Shown here: positions 31,968 through 39,672 of the stretch, in pieces
How the letters are laid out: each line of letters opens with the position of its first letter
Numbering within the stretch: position 1 is the first letter of the stretch
NCBI GenBank assembly: GCA_041082245.1
Contig: JBDOIE010000089.1
Coordinates: forward strand, 1-41,188
DNA length: 41,188 nucleotides
From: DAOTVY01 sp041082245
GTDB lineage: Bacteria; Chloroflexota; Chloroflexia; DTKN01
Reading direction: 5' to 3'
Program-made: the position numbers and the translations under genes
The notes under the pieces: generated by a model
Seen by the model: only the letters and a program-made list of their open reading frames with translations
Database searches by the model: none
Told to the model about the DNA's origin: nothing

Positions 31968-33701
31968 TTGTTCTATGATGCGCTCACCGCCCACGCGGTA
32001 GCCGCCGAACTGCAGGCGACGATCCGCGGTGGACGCGTGCAACACGTTGTCCAGTGTGGACCGTTGACAATCGGGTTGGAAATCTACGCCCGGCATCGGC
32101 GCCACTACCTCGTCGCCTCCGCACATCCCGAACACGCCCGTATCCATCTGGTCCAGGCAAGGCCGACACGGGACCCGCAAGCCCAGAGCCCGTTCCTGCT
32201 GCATTTGCGGAAGCGGCTGGTAGGTGCCTGGCTGGAGGAAGTGAGCGCGTGGCCCCTCGAACGGGTGCTCGTGCTGCGCTTCCACCATCCCGCCCTGTCC
32301 GCCGAGGAGCAGGGAAACGATCTCATCGTGGAGGTGATGGGGCGACAGAGCAACCTCATCCTGGTCGACGGCGAACAGAGGATCGTGGATGCGATCAAAC
32401 GCGTGACGCCCCGTATGAGCTCGGCTCGACCTGTACTGCCCCAGATGCTGTATCGGCCGCCACCGCCGCAGCTGAAACTCGATCCGCGCAGCGTTACAAC
32501 AGCTACGCTGCAAGGCGCCCTTGGCAACCTGCAACCGGACCTGCCGCTCTGGCAGGCACTGGTGCATGTCTTCCGGGGCGTGTCGCCCCTCCTCGCTCGT
32601 GAGACCTGCCACCGCGCCGGGATACCTTACGATGCGCCCGTCACCGCCCTGACGCAACCGGAAGCGCTTGCGGCAGCCCTTCGTGTCGCCTGGGAACGCG
32701 CGGAATCCGGGGTTTGGGAACCCTGTGTGGCGCTGGCCCCGGAAAACGGCCCCGGCTACGGGAAGCTCGTAGCATACGCGCCATATCCCCTTACCCACCG
32801 GTCGGACTGGCGCATCGAGCCTGTGCCTTCCATTTCCGATGCGCTGGAACGTTACTACGCGTCGCAGGAACCGGTGGCCGACCATGAACCCTCGCGCCGG
32901 CTGCTGCTGGAAGCGATCGAGCGCCAGCAGGAAAGGCTCCAGAGCCGTCTGGAAGCCCTGCGAAGGGAACAAGCCCGGGAGGCTGAAGCGGATCACCTGC
33001 TTCAGATGGGCCAACTGCTCCTCGCGTACCAGCAACTCGTCACCCCGGGTCAGGAGGTATTACGGGTCGAGGGGGTGGAAATCCCGCTGGACCCGCACCG
33101 CTCGCCGGTGCAGAACGCGCAGGCCTATTTCCACGCCTATCGTAAAGCCCGCCAGGCCGGGGAGCGGACCGCAGCGCTCATCGAAGAGACGGAACTCGAG
33201 CTGGACTGGCTGGCCCAGATGGCCACCCTTGTCCAGGAAGCCGAGACGTTCGACGAACTGGCGCTCCTCTCGAACGAACTTGCCGAAGCCGGGATCGCGC
33301 CGGAAGCACGGATAGCGGGGCCCCGAAAAGCGGCGCTCCCGCCGCGCTCGTTCCGTACCGAGGACGGATTCCGCGTCCTCGTCGGGCGCAATGCCCGCCA
33401 GAACGAGGAGCTGTCTTTCCGCCGCGCACGTGCACACGACCTATGGCTCCATGCCCGCAACCGCCCCGGCGCGCACGTCATCCTCCTCACCGAAGGCCGC
33501 GAGCCCTCGCCGGAGGCAATCGAATTCGCTGCAGGCCTAGCCGCATATTACAGCGACGGCCGCAACGAAGCGGCCGTCGATGTCGACGTCACCGAGTGCC
33601 GCCACCTGCGCCGACTGGCGACGCGGCACCCTGGCCTGGTTCGCTACAGCCACGAGCGCACGCTACGCGTTCGTCCCCGTCGTCCGGAGGAGGAACGCTG
33701 A
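31968..33701 (+). CDS. rqcH: NFACT-family protein, RqcH-like ribosome quality-control factor
   Basis: A 577-residue protein. Relatives bind stalled 50S-peptidyl-tRNA complexes and recruit tRNA-Ala for C-terminal alanine tailing. Seen: the NFACT-N domain (about 1-220; FYDALTAHAVAAEL, SAHPEHARIHLVQ, VEVMGRQSNLILVDG), a charged helical and coiled-coil stretch (about 305-435), and the NFACT-R/DUF814 domain (about 460-560; DGFRVLVGRNARQNEELSF, HDLWLHARNRPGAHVIL). The start is TTG 31968, with GGGAGG 5 nt upstream; earlier in-frame starts run through the divergent promoter. The Asp-Arg pair required in B. subtilis RqcH reads Glu98-Arg99 here. Confidence 0.88.
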   Translation: MFYDALTAHAVAAELQATIRGGRVQHVVQCGPLTIGLEIYARHRRHYLVASAHPEHARIHLVQARPTRDPQAQSPFLLHLRKRLVGAWLEEVSAWPLERVLVLRFHHPALSAEEQGNDLIVEVMGRQSNLILVDGEQRIVDAIKRVTPRMSSARPVLPQMLYRPPPPQLKLDPRSVTTATLQGALGNLQPDLPLWQALVHVFRGVSPLLARETCHRAGIPYDAPVTALTQPEALAAALRVAWERAESGVWEPCVALAPENGPGYGKLVAYAPYPLTHRSDWRIEPVPSISDALERYYASQEPVADHEPSRRLLLEAIERQQERLQSRLEALRREQAREAEADHLLQMGQLLLAYQQLVTPGQEVLRVEGVEIPLDPHRSPVQNAQAYFHAYRKARQAGERTAALIEETELELDWLAQMATLVQEAETFDELALLSNELAEAGIAPEARIAGPRKAALPPRSFRTEDGFRVLVGRNARQNEELSFRRARAHDLWLHARNRPGAHVILLTEGREPSPEAIEFAAGLAAYYSDGRNEAAVDVDVTECRHLRRLATRHPGLVRYSHERTLRVRPRRPEEER

Positions 33702-33728
33702 GGCCGCATCGTGTACAGGTGGCGACGG

Positions 33729-33977
33729 TTACGCCTCCCCCAGGCGTTCCTCCAGATACTCGATCGCATCGCCCACGGTACGGATCTTCTCCGCCGCCTC
33801 GTCGGGGATCTCGATGTTAAACTCTTCTTCGAGCGACATGATCAGTTCGACCAGGTCCAACGAGTCCGCGTTTAGATCTTCCACAAACGAGGCCTCGGGT
33901 GTGATCTGCGATTCATCCACCCCCAACCGTTCCGCCACCAGAGCCTTCAAGCGCCGCAAGACGTCGTCCGAGATCAT
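33729..33977 (-). CDS. acpP: Acyl carrier protein
   Basis: An 82-residue acidic helical carrier of fatty-acid intermediates. The phosphopantetheine serine sits in the classic DLNADSLDLVELIM motif (about residues 34-47). ATG 33977 has an AAGGAGGTG ribosome binding site; the in-frame upstream region is not part of the family. It is the last gene of the minus-strand housekeeping unit and is separated from rqcH by only 27 bp of convergent sequence. Confidence 0.95.
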   Translation of the reverse strand: MISDDVLRRLKALVAERLGVDESQITPEASFVEDLNADSLDLVELIMSLEEEFNIEIPDEAAEKIRTVGDAIEYLEERLGEA

Positions 33978-34042
33978 CCATACACCTCCTTGATGGGCTA
34001 TTGCGGTGCGGCTCTTTTCCCGCCACAGGAGAGACTCCGCGA

Positions 34043-34468
34043 TCACGATCGCTGAGGGGCATACCGTTTCAGCAACGTTCCCAGGACACCGTTTACAAAG
34101 CGCCGCGAGCTGCTGCTGCCGAACCTCTTGGCCAGTTCCACTGCCTCGTTGATCGCGCCTTTGACCGGAATATGGGCGTCGTCCGCAAAGAGCAGCTCGT
34201 AGATCCCGATGCGGAGGATGTTCACATCGATCCGCGCCATCTGGTCCAGCGGCCAGTTCGGCGCGGCTTCGACGATCAGGGCATCGATCTTAGGCCGATG
34301 CGCGAGCACCCCTTCGAGCAGCCGCCGCGCGAACTCCGCACCCTCGGGTGGAAACTGGCGCTCCTCCAGATGCCGCTCGAGCACTTCCCGAGGATCGTGG
34401 GAGGTCAGATCCGCCTCGAAAAGCGTCTGAAGCAAGACCGCGCGCACCTGATGTCGCAGGTGTGCCAC
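34043..34468 (-). CDS. nusB: Transcription antitermination factor NusB
   Basis: A 141-residue all-helical RNA-binding protein that pairs with NusE in rRNA antitermination. Seen: the RAVLLQTLFEADL start, FARRLLEGVL, WPLDQMARIDVNILRIGIYELLF and the end FVNGVLGTLLKR. The start is GTG 34468 with GAGG about 8 nt upstream, 5 bp after the asp23-like gene ends. Confidence 0.92.
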   Translation of the reverse strand: MAHLRHQVRAVLLQTLFEADLTSHDPREVLERHLEERQFPPEGAEFARRLLEGVLAHRPKIDALIVEAAPNWPLDQMARIDVNILRIGIYELLFADDAHIPVKGAINEAVELAKRFGSSSSRRFVNGVLGTLLKRYAPQRS

Positions 34469-34473
34469 GCCGA

Positions 34474-34806
34474 CTACCTCGCGACGTCCACGATGTAAAT
34501 GTTCACCGCATGCACGTCCAGGCCCAGCATCCGTTCGATCGCTTCCGCGGCCGCTTGCTGCACCGCCTTCCCCACCTGCATCCAGTTCGCGTTCCGCTCG
34601 ACCGTCAGGTAGATGCTGGAGTGCACGCCGTCATCGTGTATGCTAATCCGTACTGCCCGGCCGAATTCTTCCGGGGAGCGCAAGCGCCGGTTGCCCGGGG
34701 TGTGCGCGTTCAGCCAGGCGACGCCTGGTACCGACGCAGCTGCAAACGCAATAATCGCCGCTACCACGTGGGGCGAGACCCGGATGGTACCCAGCTGTTC
34801 TTCCAT
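34474..34806 (-). CDS. Asp23/Gls24 family envelope stress response protein
   Basis: A 110-residue DUF322 protein. Seen: GTIRVSPHVVAAIIAFAAASVPGV at the start, then VRISIHDDGVHSSIYLTVE, VGKAVQQAAAEAIERMLG, and the end HAVNIYIVDV. ATG 34806 is chosen because family homology starts there. Members of this family are often encoded next to nusB, as here. The molecular role is poorly defined (cell envelope homeostasis in Firmicutes). Confidence 0.88.
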   Translation of the reverse strand: MEEQLGTIRVSPHVVAAIIAFAAASVPGVAWLNAHTPGNRRLRSPEEFGRAVRISIHDDGVHSSIYLTVERNANWMQVGKAVQQAAAEAIERMLGLDVHAVNIYIVDVAR

Positions 34807-34880
34807 CGCCACACACCCCTGCGCTGTCCCGCGCAGTATACCCGCAAGCCGCTCCAGTGTCAAATACGCTGCGTCAGGCG

Positions 34881-35324
34881 TCACTCCAGTCGGAGCGTCA
34901 CCCGTCCGAGCGCGATGAGATCCCCGGGAGATACCGGCACCGCGCGTGCGATCCGTGCGCCGTTCAAAAACGTTCCGTTCGTGCTGCCCAGGTCCTCGAG
35001 CCACCAACGGTTGTCACGCCAGGTGAGCAGGGCATGGTTTCCCGAAAGGAACTCATCGTCCAGCGACACGGTATTGTCCAGCGCCCGCCCGATCGAAGTG
35101 ATAGCGATCAGCGGGAAACGCGTGCCCGGCTCGAGGCCCGTGGGACCCGGATCCACCAGCACCAGGTGGCCCAGCGCACTCCAGGCCACCTGGCGGGTCT
35201 TGCGCGCCGCGCGCCGGACGTCGAACCCTACCACCAGCGCCACGAGCGCCACGAACAGATAGAGAAGCACGGCCACTGCCACGCGCAGAAGGAGGAGCTG
35301 CCCCTCCGGCGGAAGGCGGCTCAC
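34881..35324 (-). CDS. FHA-domain protein with N-terminal membrane anchor
   Basis: 147 residues. One membrane span (about 14-36) is followed by a cytoplasmic FHA phosphothreonine-binding domain (about 65-147) with SIGRALDNTVSL, SGNHALLTW and LGSTNGTFLNG. The start is GTG 35324, one base after the stop of the upstream FHA gene, so the two are coupled. The layout resembles actinobacterial FhaB/FipA, but no Ser/Thr kinase or phosphatase is encoded in the window. Confidence 0.85.
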   Translation of the reverse strand: MSRLPPEGQLLLLRVAVAVLLYLFVALVALVVGFDVRRAARKTRQVAWSALGHLVLVDPGPTGLEPGTRFPLIAITSIGRALDNTVSLDDEFLSGNHALLTWRDNRWWLEDLGSTNGTFLNGARIARAVPVSPGDLIALGRVTLRLE

Positions 35325-35325
35325 C

Positions 35326-36060
35326 TCACTCCTCCTCGTAGAAGAGATCGGTTTGCCCGAGGGTCAGGCGATCGCCCGGCCGCAGCACGCACTCCCGTAC
35401 CGGCTGGCCGTTGAGGAACGTACCGTGCGTGCTCCCCAGGTCTTCCACGGCGAACTGGCCATAGCGCAGCACGATGCGTGCGTGGTGGCGGGAAACGAGC
35501 GGGTCGTCCAGGATGATGTCGCTATCCCGCGCGCGCCCGAGCAGCACCTGCGGGCGATCCAGCGGTACCCGATAGGATCGGCCGGTTCGGTCGAGGTACC
35601 GGAGCGCGGCAGCGGGCATCGTCGCGCCCAGATGCGAGGCGCCCAGTGCCGGTGTCCAGTCGAGCTCCGCTGTGTCCTCTTCCGCCTCTTCCGGGCTCGC
35701 GAGCTCCGCCTGGACGCGCACCCGGCCCCGGCGGAGGCCTGCCTCGGCCTGAATGGTGACGCGCGGCCGCGCGAGCAGCGTGAAACCGCTCTCCCGCGCC
35801 CGATCGACGATAAAGCGGGCCATTTCGCGTTCCAGCGCCGCCTTCGCCGGTGCCAGGTCGGCGAGGTCCTGGGGATGGAGAAACACGGTATAGCGGTTCG
35901 GGACGAGGATGGTGCCGACACCCGCCCGCTGCCCGGATTCCATCGCCCGTTCCAGCCGCTTGGCGATCTCGGCCGGCTGCACCGGGCTCCGCAGCAGCTG
36001 GGCAAGGGACCCCTCCAGCAGCTCCTCCACAAACTCCTCGAACCGCGCCAGGGCGCTCAA
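35326..36060 (-). CDS. FhaA-like protein (DUF3662 plus FHA domain)
   Basis: 244 residues. The N-terminal DUF3662 domain (about 1-125) starts with ARFEEFVEELLEGSLAQLL and contains VQPAEIAKRLERAM and VPNRYTVFLHP. The C-terminal FHA domain (about 165-244) has LLGRARDSDIILDDPLVSRHHA and LGSTHGTFLNG. The start is TTG 36060, overlapping the tsaB stop as TTGA, with GGAGG and AAGAGG upstream. A much longer open frame continues upstream through tsaB but is not family sequence. Confidence 0.87.
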   Translation of the reverse strand: MSALARFEEFVEELLEGSLAQLLRSPVQPAEIAKRLERAMESGQRAGVGTILVPNRYTVFLHPQDLADLAPAKAALEREMARFIVDRARESGFTLLARPRVTIQAEAGLRRGRVRVQAELASPEEAEEDTAELDWTPALGASHLGATMPAAALRYLDRTGRSYRVPLDRPQVLLGRARDSDIILDDPLVSRHHARIVLRYGQFAVEDLGSTHGTFLNGQPVRECVLRPGDRLTLGQTDLFYEEE

Positions 36061-36755
36061 TCCTCTTCCTCCCTCGCCGCGCCCGTGCCGCCGAGACGCG
36101 GGAGCGAAAGGTAGAGCGGCTCCAGGGCCACCAGGTCGTCTCCCTTCGGATCCTCCTCCAGGCGCCGCCAGGCCATCTCCGCCAGGTAGCCCGCACGGCG
36201 CGCGGACAGCGCTGCCGAAGCAAGCAGCGCGTGGCGCCCGAGCCGCTCCTGAAGCGCGGCCGCCATCTCCCGATCGATCTCGCCGCAAAAGACCGTGGTA
36301 CGGTCCGTCTCCTCGATCAGCGCCTCCAGGGTGAGGTTTCGGAAATCGCTCACCCGCTGCCAACGGCCGTAACGGGTCTGGAACCGGGTGCAGATAAGCC
36401 GGTTGCGCCCCGCTTTGAGGATCGCACAGACGGGGAGCACGAGCGAAGAAAACGGATAGGCCGCGATATCCGGTGTCGGAAAGCCGACGATCGGGAGGCC
36501 CAGGGCACTTGCGAGCCCCTTCCCGAGGCTCAAGGCGACCCGGAGGCCGTTGAAGGACCCCGGCCCCAGCGCGACCGCGATCCCCCGCAGGTCGGCCGGC
36601 CGACAATCCGCAAGTCTCATGAGGTGCTCTACCACCACCAGCAGCTGTGCAGTTGCGGCTGTCCCGGTCTCCCAGCTTGTCTCGGCGCGCAGCGCCTCCC
36701 CGTCGAAGAGGGCGGCACTCGCATATGCGGTGGACGTGTCCAGCGCCAGGATCAT
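36057..36755 (-). CDS. tsaB: tRNA threonylcarbamoyladenosine biosynthesis protein TsaB
   Basis: A 232-residue ASKHA-fold scaffold that works with TsaD and TsaE in t6A37 synthesis. Seen: MILALDTSTAYASAALFDGE at the start, VALGPGSFNGLRVALSLGKGLA (about 71-92) and CAILKAGRNRLIC. ATG 36755 is chosen from the MILALDTS start. It follows tsaE by 13 bp and overlaps the FhaA-like gene by 4 bp. tsaD is not in the window. Confidence 0.92.
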   Translation of the reverse strand: MILALDTSTAYASAALFDGEALRAETSWETGTAATAQLLVVVEHLMRLADCRPADLRGIAVALGPGSFNGLRVALSLGKGLASALGLPIVGFPTPDIAAYPFSSLVLPVCAILKAGRNRLICTRFQTRYGRWQRVSDFRNLTLEALIEETDRTTVFCGEIDREMAAALQERLGRHALLASAALSARRAGYLAEMAWRRLEEDPKGDDLVALEPLYLSLPRLGGTGAAREEED

Positions 36756-36768
36756 CGCTCCGCCTCTC

Positions 36769-37281
36769 CTAGCCCCGGAAGGCACTTCGTTTGAACGCTT
36801 CTGCGAGGGTCCTGTAACGCTCCCCATAGGGCTGCATCCGCACGATCCGCTTGGTCTCGCTCAGGTAGGCCAGCGAAACGAGCAGATGCTCCTCGGGCAT
36901 TGCCTCCGGCACCCGGTCCGCCCATTCCACAGCACAGACGCCGGACCCCTGGAAGAGATCGTCCAGGCCCAGACGCAACACTTCTTCCAGGCTCTCGATG
37001 CGGTAAAGGTCGATGTGGTAGAAGGGCATCTCGCCGCGCTCCGGGTCGCTCCGGTATTCCCAGACCAGGGTGAAGCTCGGGCTGGTTACGGGCCCATGGA
37101 CCCCCAGCCCCTCAGCTATACCCTGAATAAAGGTAGTCTTTCCGCTGCCGAACTCCCCGACGAACAGCAGGACGTCCCCGGGTTCAAGCAGACGACCAAG
37201 CCGCACGCCCAGCCGCCGGGTCTGTTCGGCACTGTGGCTGACAAAGTCCAGCCAGTAGTTCCCCTTGTCCGGAGGCGCCAT
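36769..37281 (-). CDS. tsaE: tRNA threonylcarbamoyladenosine biosynthesis ATPase TsaE
   Basis: A 170-residue P-loop ATPase. Seen: Walker A GEFGSGKTT (42-50), TSPSFTLVWEY, the FYHIDLYRIES segment and VEWADRVPEAMPEE. ATG 37281 has TTGGAG upstream and is 28 bp after the -10 box. First gene of the tsaE-tsaB-fhaA-FHA-asp23-nusB-acpP run. Confidence 0.93.
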   Translation of the reverse strand: MAPPDKGNYWLDFVSHSAEQTRRLGVRLGRLLEPGDVLLFVGEFGSGKTTFIQGIAEGLGVHGPVTSPSFTLVWEYRSDPERGEMPFYHIDLYRIESLEEVLRLGLDDLFQGSGVCAVEWADRVPEAMPEEHLLVSLAYLSETKRIVRMQPYGERYRTLAEAFKRSAFRG

Positions 37282-37308
37282 ACCAAGGCTCCAAGCGGTT
37301 TGTTATGC

Positions 37309-37337
37309 ATTCTAGCACAAGCCAGACACCCGTTCAA
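37309..37337 (-). promoter_or_regulatory. Promoter of the tsaE-acpP housekeeping unit
   Basis: On the minus strand: -35 TTGAAC (37332-37337), 17-bp spacer, -10 TAGAAT (37309-37314). It diverges from the promoter at 37381-37409. Confidence 0.75.
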
Positions 37338-37380
37338 GTCGTCCCGGAATCCTGTTCTTGAAATCCCGGCTGGAAAACCC

Positions 37381-37409
37381 TTGATCCTGGATCGACCCCG
37401 TGCTAAAAT
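37381..37409 (+). promoter_or_regulatory. Promoter upstream of the four-helix membrane protein gene
   Basis: -35 TTGATC (37381-37386), 17-bp spacer, -10 TAAAAT (37404-37409). The next recognised gene starts 285 bp away, leaving a long leader. Confidence 0.75.
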
Positions 37410-37426
37410 ACCCTTGCCGTCGGTAC

Positions 37427-37694
37427 ATGCCTGTTTCCAACCAGTCGGGGGCTTGCCACCGCTACGACCCACTTTCGGCCACACAGGAAAGCGAGCCTCC
37501 CCGGGCCAACTCCCGCCGCATTTGGCCCCACCTTCAATGCCGCGGGACACGGCTGGAAGAAGGGTTCAACGATTGCCCGGGATGCGGCCAGAGGATCGCC
37601 TCGAAGATGGGCGCAAGCGCCGATAGAACGGCCCCCGCCACTCCGGTGGCTTTGCCTCACCTGTCGCGGGTCCACCCGTTCGAAGGAGAAAGCG
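37427..37694 (+). other. Long leader with a zinc-ribbon-like open frame, possibly a small or decayed gene
   Basis: No firm gene is seen in this leader. One frame beginning at ATG 37427 encodes CRGTRLEEGF and then NDCPGCGQRI (about residues 41-60), which resembles a prokaryotic zinc ribbon of the type C-x2-CGTxLEEGFxFC-x2-CG. The first Cys pair is incomplete. The frame has no ribosome binding site and runs on into the next gene without a stop. It may be a frameshifted remnant or chance. Confidence 0.25.
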
Positions 37695-38108
37695 ATGGAA
37701 CTCTACCTGGTCAAATCGGTGCTCGCCACCCTGGCGCTCGCGATGGCGATTTTCCAGGGAGCCAGTATGGCGCAACTGCGTGGATGGATCCGCCTCCTGC
37801 CGCTCCCAAAGAAGGCGCTTGTCCCGGCGCACCGCGCGGGAGGAGCATTGACCTTCCTGCTCACGCTGGGCGTGCTTGCGCTGTGCCTCTACACGGTGGG
37901 CCAGGGTGCGCGGTTGTATTCGGGGCGCCTCTATCTTCACGCAGTGGCCGGAGGTCTTGCCGCCGCACTGCTCCTCGCCAAGGTCGTTTTCGCCAACTTG
38001 GCCCGACGGCTGCTCCGCTGGGGACTTGCCGTTGGGGTCGCGGCTGGCGTCTGCCTCCTGGTCGTCTTCCTCTCAAGCGCCCTGCCCTACTTCCTCGGAT
38101 GGAGCTGA
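37695..38108 (+). CDS. Small four-helix integral membrane protein of unknown function
   Basis: 137 residues with four predicted membrane spans (about 6-26, 47-68, 81-102, 110-134). Histidines near the start of span 2 (H46) and in span 3 (H82) recall small cytochrome-b-like four-helix proteins (DUF420/DUF6529-like), but heme binding is not shown. ATG 37695 follows GAAGGAG. Its 3' end overlaps the convergent korC-like gene by 36 bp. Confidence 0.7.
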   Translation: MELYLVKSVLATLALAMAIFQGASMAQLRGWIRLLPLPKKALVPAHRAGGALTFLLTLGVLALCLYTVGQGARLYSGRLYLHAVAGGLAAALLLAKVVFANLARRLLRWGLAVGVAAGVCLLVVFLSSALPYFLGWS

Positions 38109-38666
38109 TCCTGGCCCGGTGCGCCCGACCGCCTGCCGGCCCCAGGCCAGCCCGGTCTCAAAGGCCCGCCGGTTCAACTCCTCCGTACCCGGTGGGACCG
38201 AGTCCAGGAGGGCGCGGAGCATGGCCTCCTCGCTGATCCATCCCGCCACAGCGGTGAAGAACCCCAGCATGACGATGTTCGCGACCACCCTGCGCCCCAG
38301 TTCTTCCGCGAGCCGCGTTGCCGGCACGGCGAATACCCGCGTCCCCGGGGGCACATCCTCCGGCTGAACGAGGTCCGCATCCACCAGGAGAAGCCCGCCC
38401 GGGGCCAGCTCGTGCCGATACCGCTCGTAAGCCGGCTGTGACATCGCGACCAGGACGTCCGGGTGCAGCAGATGCGGGTAGAGGATCGGTTCGTCCGAGA
38501 TGATCAGTTCCGCGCTGCACGCCCCTCCACGCGATTCCGGCCCGTAGCTCTGGGTCAGTGTGGCGTTCCGCCGGTCGTAGAGTGTGGCCGCCTTGCCGGC
38601 GATGTAGCCGGCCAGGATGATCCCCTGGCCGCCAAAACCGCTGAAGCGGATCTCTACCTGCGCCAT
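38073..38666 (-). CDS. korC: 2-oxoacid:ferredoxin oxidoreductase, gamma subunit (KorC-like)
   Basis: A 197-residue catalytic-gamma-domain subunit. Seen: the start EIRFSGFGGQGIILAGYIAGKA (4-25), QSYGPESRGGACSAELIISDEPI and the PDVLVAMSQPAYERY segment. ATG 38666 is at the family start. It follows korB by 31 bp. The last 36 bp overlap a convergent membrane-protein gene. Confidence 0.88.
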   Translation of the reverse strand: MAQVEIRFSGFGGQGIILAGYIAGKAATLYDRRNATLTQSYGPESRGGACSAELIISDEPILYPHLLHPDVLVAMSQPAYERYRHELAPGGLLLVDADLVQPEDVPPGTRVFAVPATRLAEELGRRVVANIVMLGFFTAVAGWISEEAMLRALLDSVPPGTEELNRRAFETGLAWGRQAVGRTGPGSAPSEEVGQGA

Positions 38667-38697
38667 TTCGGGTCTCCAGGTGCCGTTCGCCGTCCGA

Positions 38698-39672
38698 CTA
38701 GGTGCCTTCCTGCGCGGAGGAGCGGAGTTTCTCCAGCACTCCTTCGCGTTTTTGCCCGTAGTTCGTTTCCCGCCAGAGCCAATCGCGAAACTCCAGGTAA
38801 CTCGGCCGGTCCAGGTTGACAAAGTTGCCCACCAGGATCGGGCCACCGAAGTAGAGGTCTGCCTCCCGCGGATCGGCCCCGTGGCGGACCACGCTCTTGT
38901 CCCGGTAGTAGCGCATCATATCGAGCCCGCTCCCGAGCCGGTTGCTGCGACCGTACAGGGTCGGACACGGGGAGATGATTTCGACAAAGGTGAAACCACG
39001 CTTCTGGAGCGCCTCGATCAACGCGCGCTCCAGCTGGCGCACGTGCAGCGTGGTCCACCGCGCGACATAGACCGCTCCGCTTGCCGCCGCAAGATAGGGC
39101 AGGTTGAAGGGCGGCTCGTAGTTCCCGTAGGGCGTGGTAGAGGTACGGGCAACGATCGGGGTTGTCGGCGCGACCTGGCCTCCGGTCATCCCGTAGTTCA
39201 GGTTGTTTACGCAGATCACCGTGATGTCGAGGTTGCGCCGCGCCGCATGGATGAAGTGGTTCCCGCCGATCGCGATCAGATCCCCGTCCCCCGAGAACAC
39301 CACCACCTTCAGCTCCGGATTGGCCAGCTTCAGTCCGGTGGCAAAGGGGATCGCCCGGCCATGGGTGGTGTGGAACGAGTCCAGCCGTACGTAACCGGCA
39401 ACCCGTCCAGCACAGCCGATCCCGGAAACGACGCAGACCTTGTCCAGGTCGATCTCGGTCTGCGTCAAAGCGCTCAGGAAGCAGGTCAACGCCGTCCCCA
39501 GGCCGCAGCCCGGACACCAGATGTGCGGGATACGGTCCTCGCGCAGCAGAGCGTCGAACGGGTGACGTTCGCCCGTTTCCAGTTTGCGCGTCACCTCTTC
39601 CGGTTCTACCCAGTGACAGGCTTCGCTGAGCAGCCTCTGCTCGATGCGGTCCAGGCGGTCCATTTCAGGCAT
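38698..39672 (-). CDS. korB: 2-oxoacid:ferredoxin oxidoreductase, beta (ThDP) subunit (KorB-like)
   Basis: A 324-residue thiamine-diphosphate subunit. Seen: IPHIWCPGCGLGTALTCF at about 48-65, GIGCAGRVAGYV, the ThDP/Mg motif GDGDLIAIGGNHFIHAARRN, and NLNYGMTGGQVAPTTP. ATG 39672 overlaps korA by 8 bp. Works with KorA and KorC to make acyl-CoA, CO2 and reduced ferredoxin; 2-oxoglutarate is the usual substrate of this subunit layout. Confidence 0.9.
   Translation of the reverse strand: MPEMDRLDRIEQRLLSEACHWVEPEEVTRKLETGERHPFDALLREDRIPHIWCPGCGLGTALTCFLSALTQTEIDLDKVCVVSGIGCAGRVAGYVRLDSFHTTHGRAIPFATGLKLANPELKVVVFSGDGDLIAIGGNHFIHAARRNLDITVICVNNLNYGMTGGQVAPTTPIVARTSTTPYGNYEPPFNLPYLAAASGAVYVARWTTLHVRQLERALIEALQKRGFTFVEIISPCPTLYGRSNRLGSGLDMMRYYRDKSVVRHGADPREADLYFGGPILVGNFVNLDRPSYLEFRDWLWRETNYGQKREGVLEKLRSSAQEGT

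Noticed and set aside
35326..36606. 426-codon version of the FhaA-like gene
   Set aside because: The upstream half overlaps tsaB in another frame and is not FhaA sequence; the TTG at 36060 with a good ribosome binding site marks the real start.
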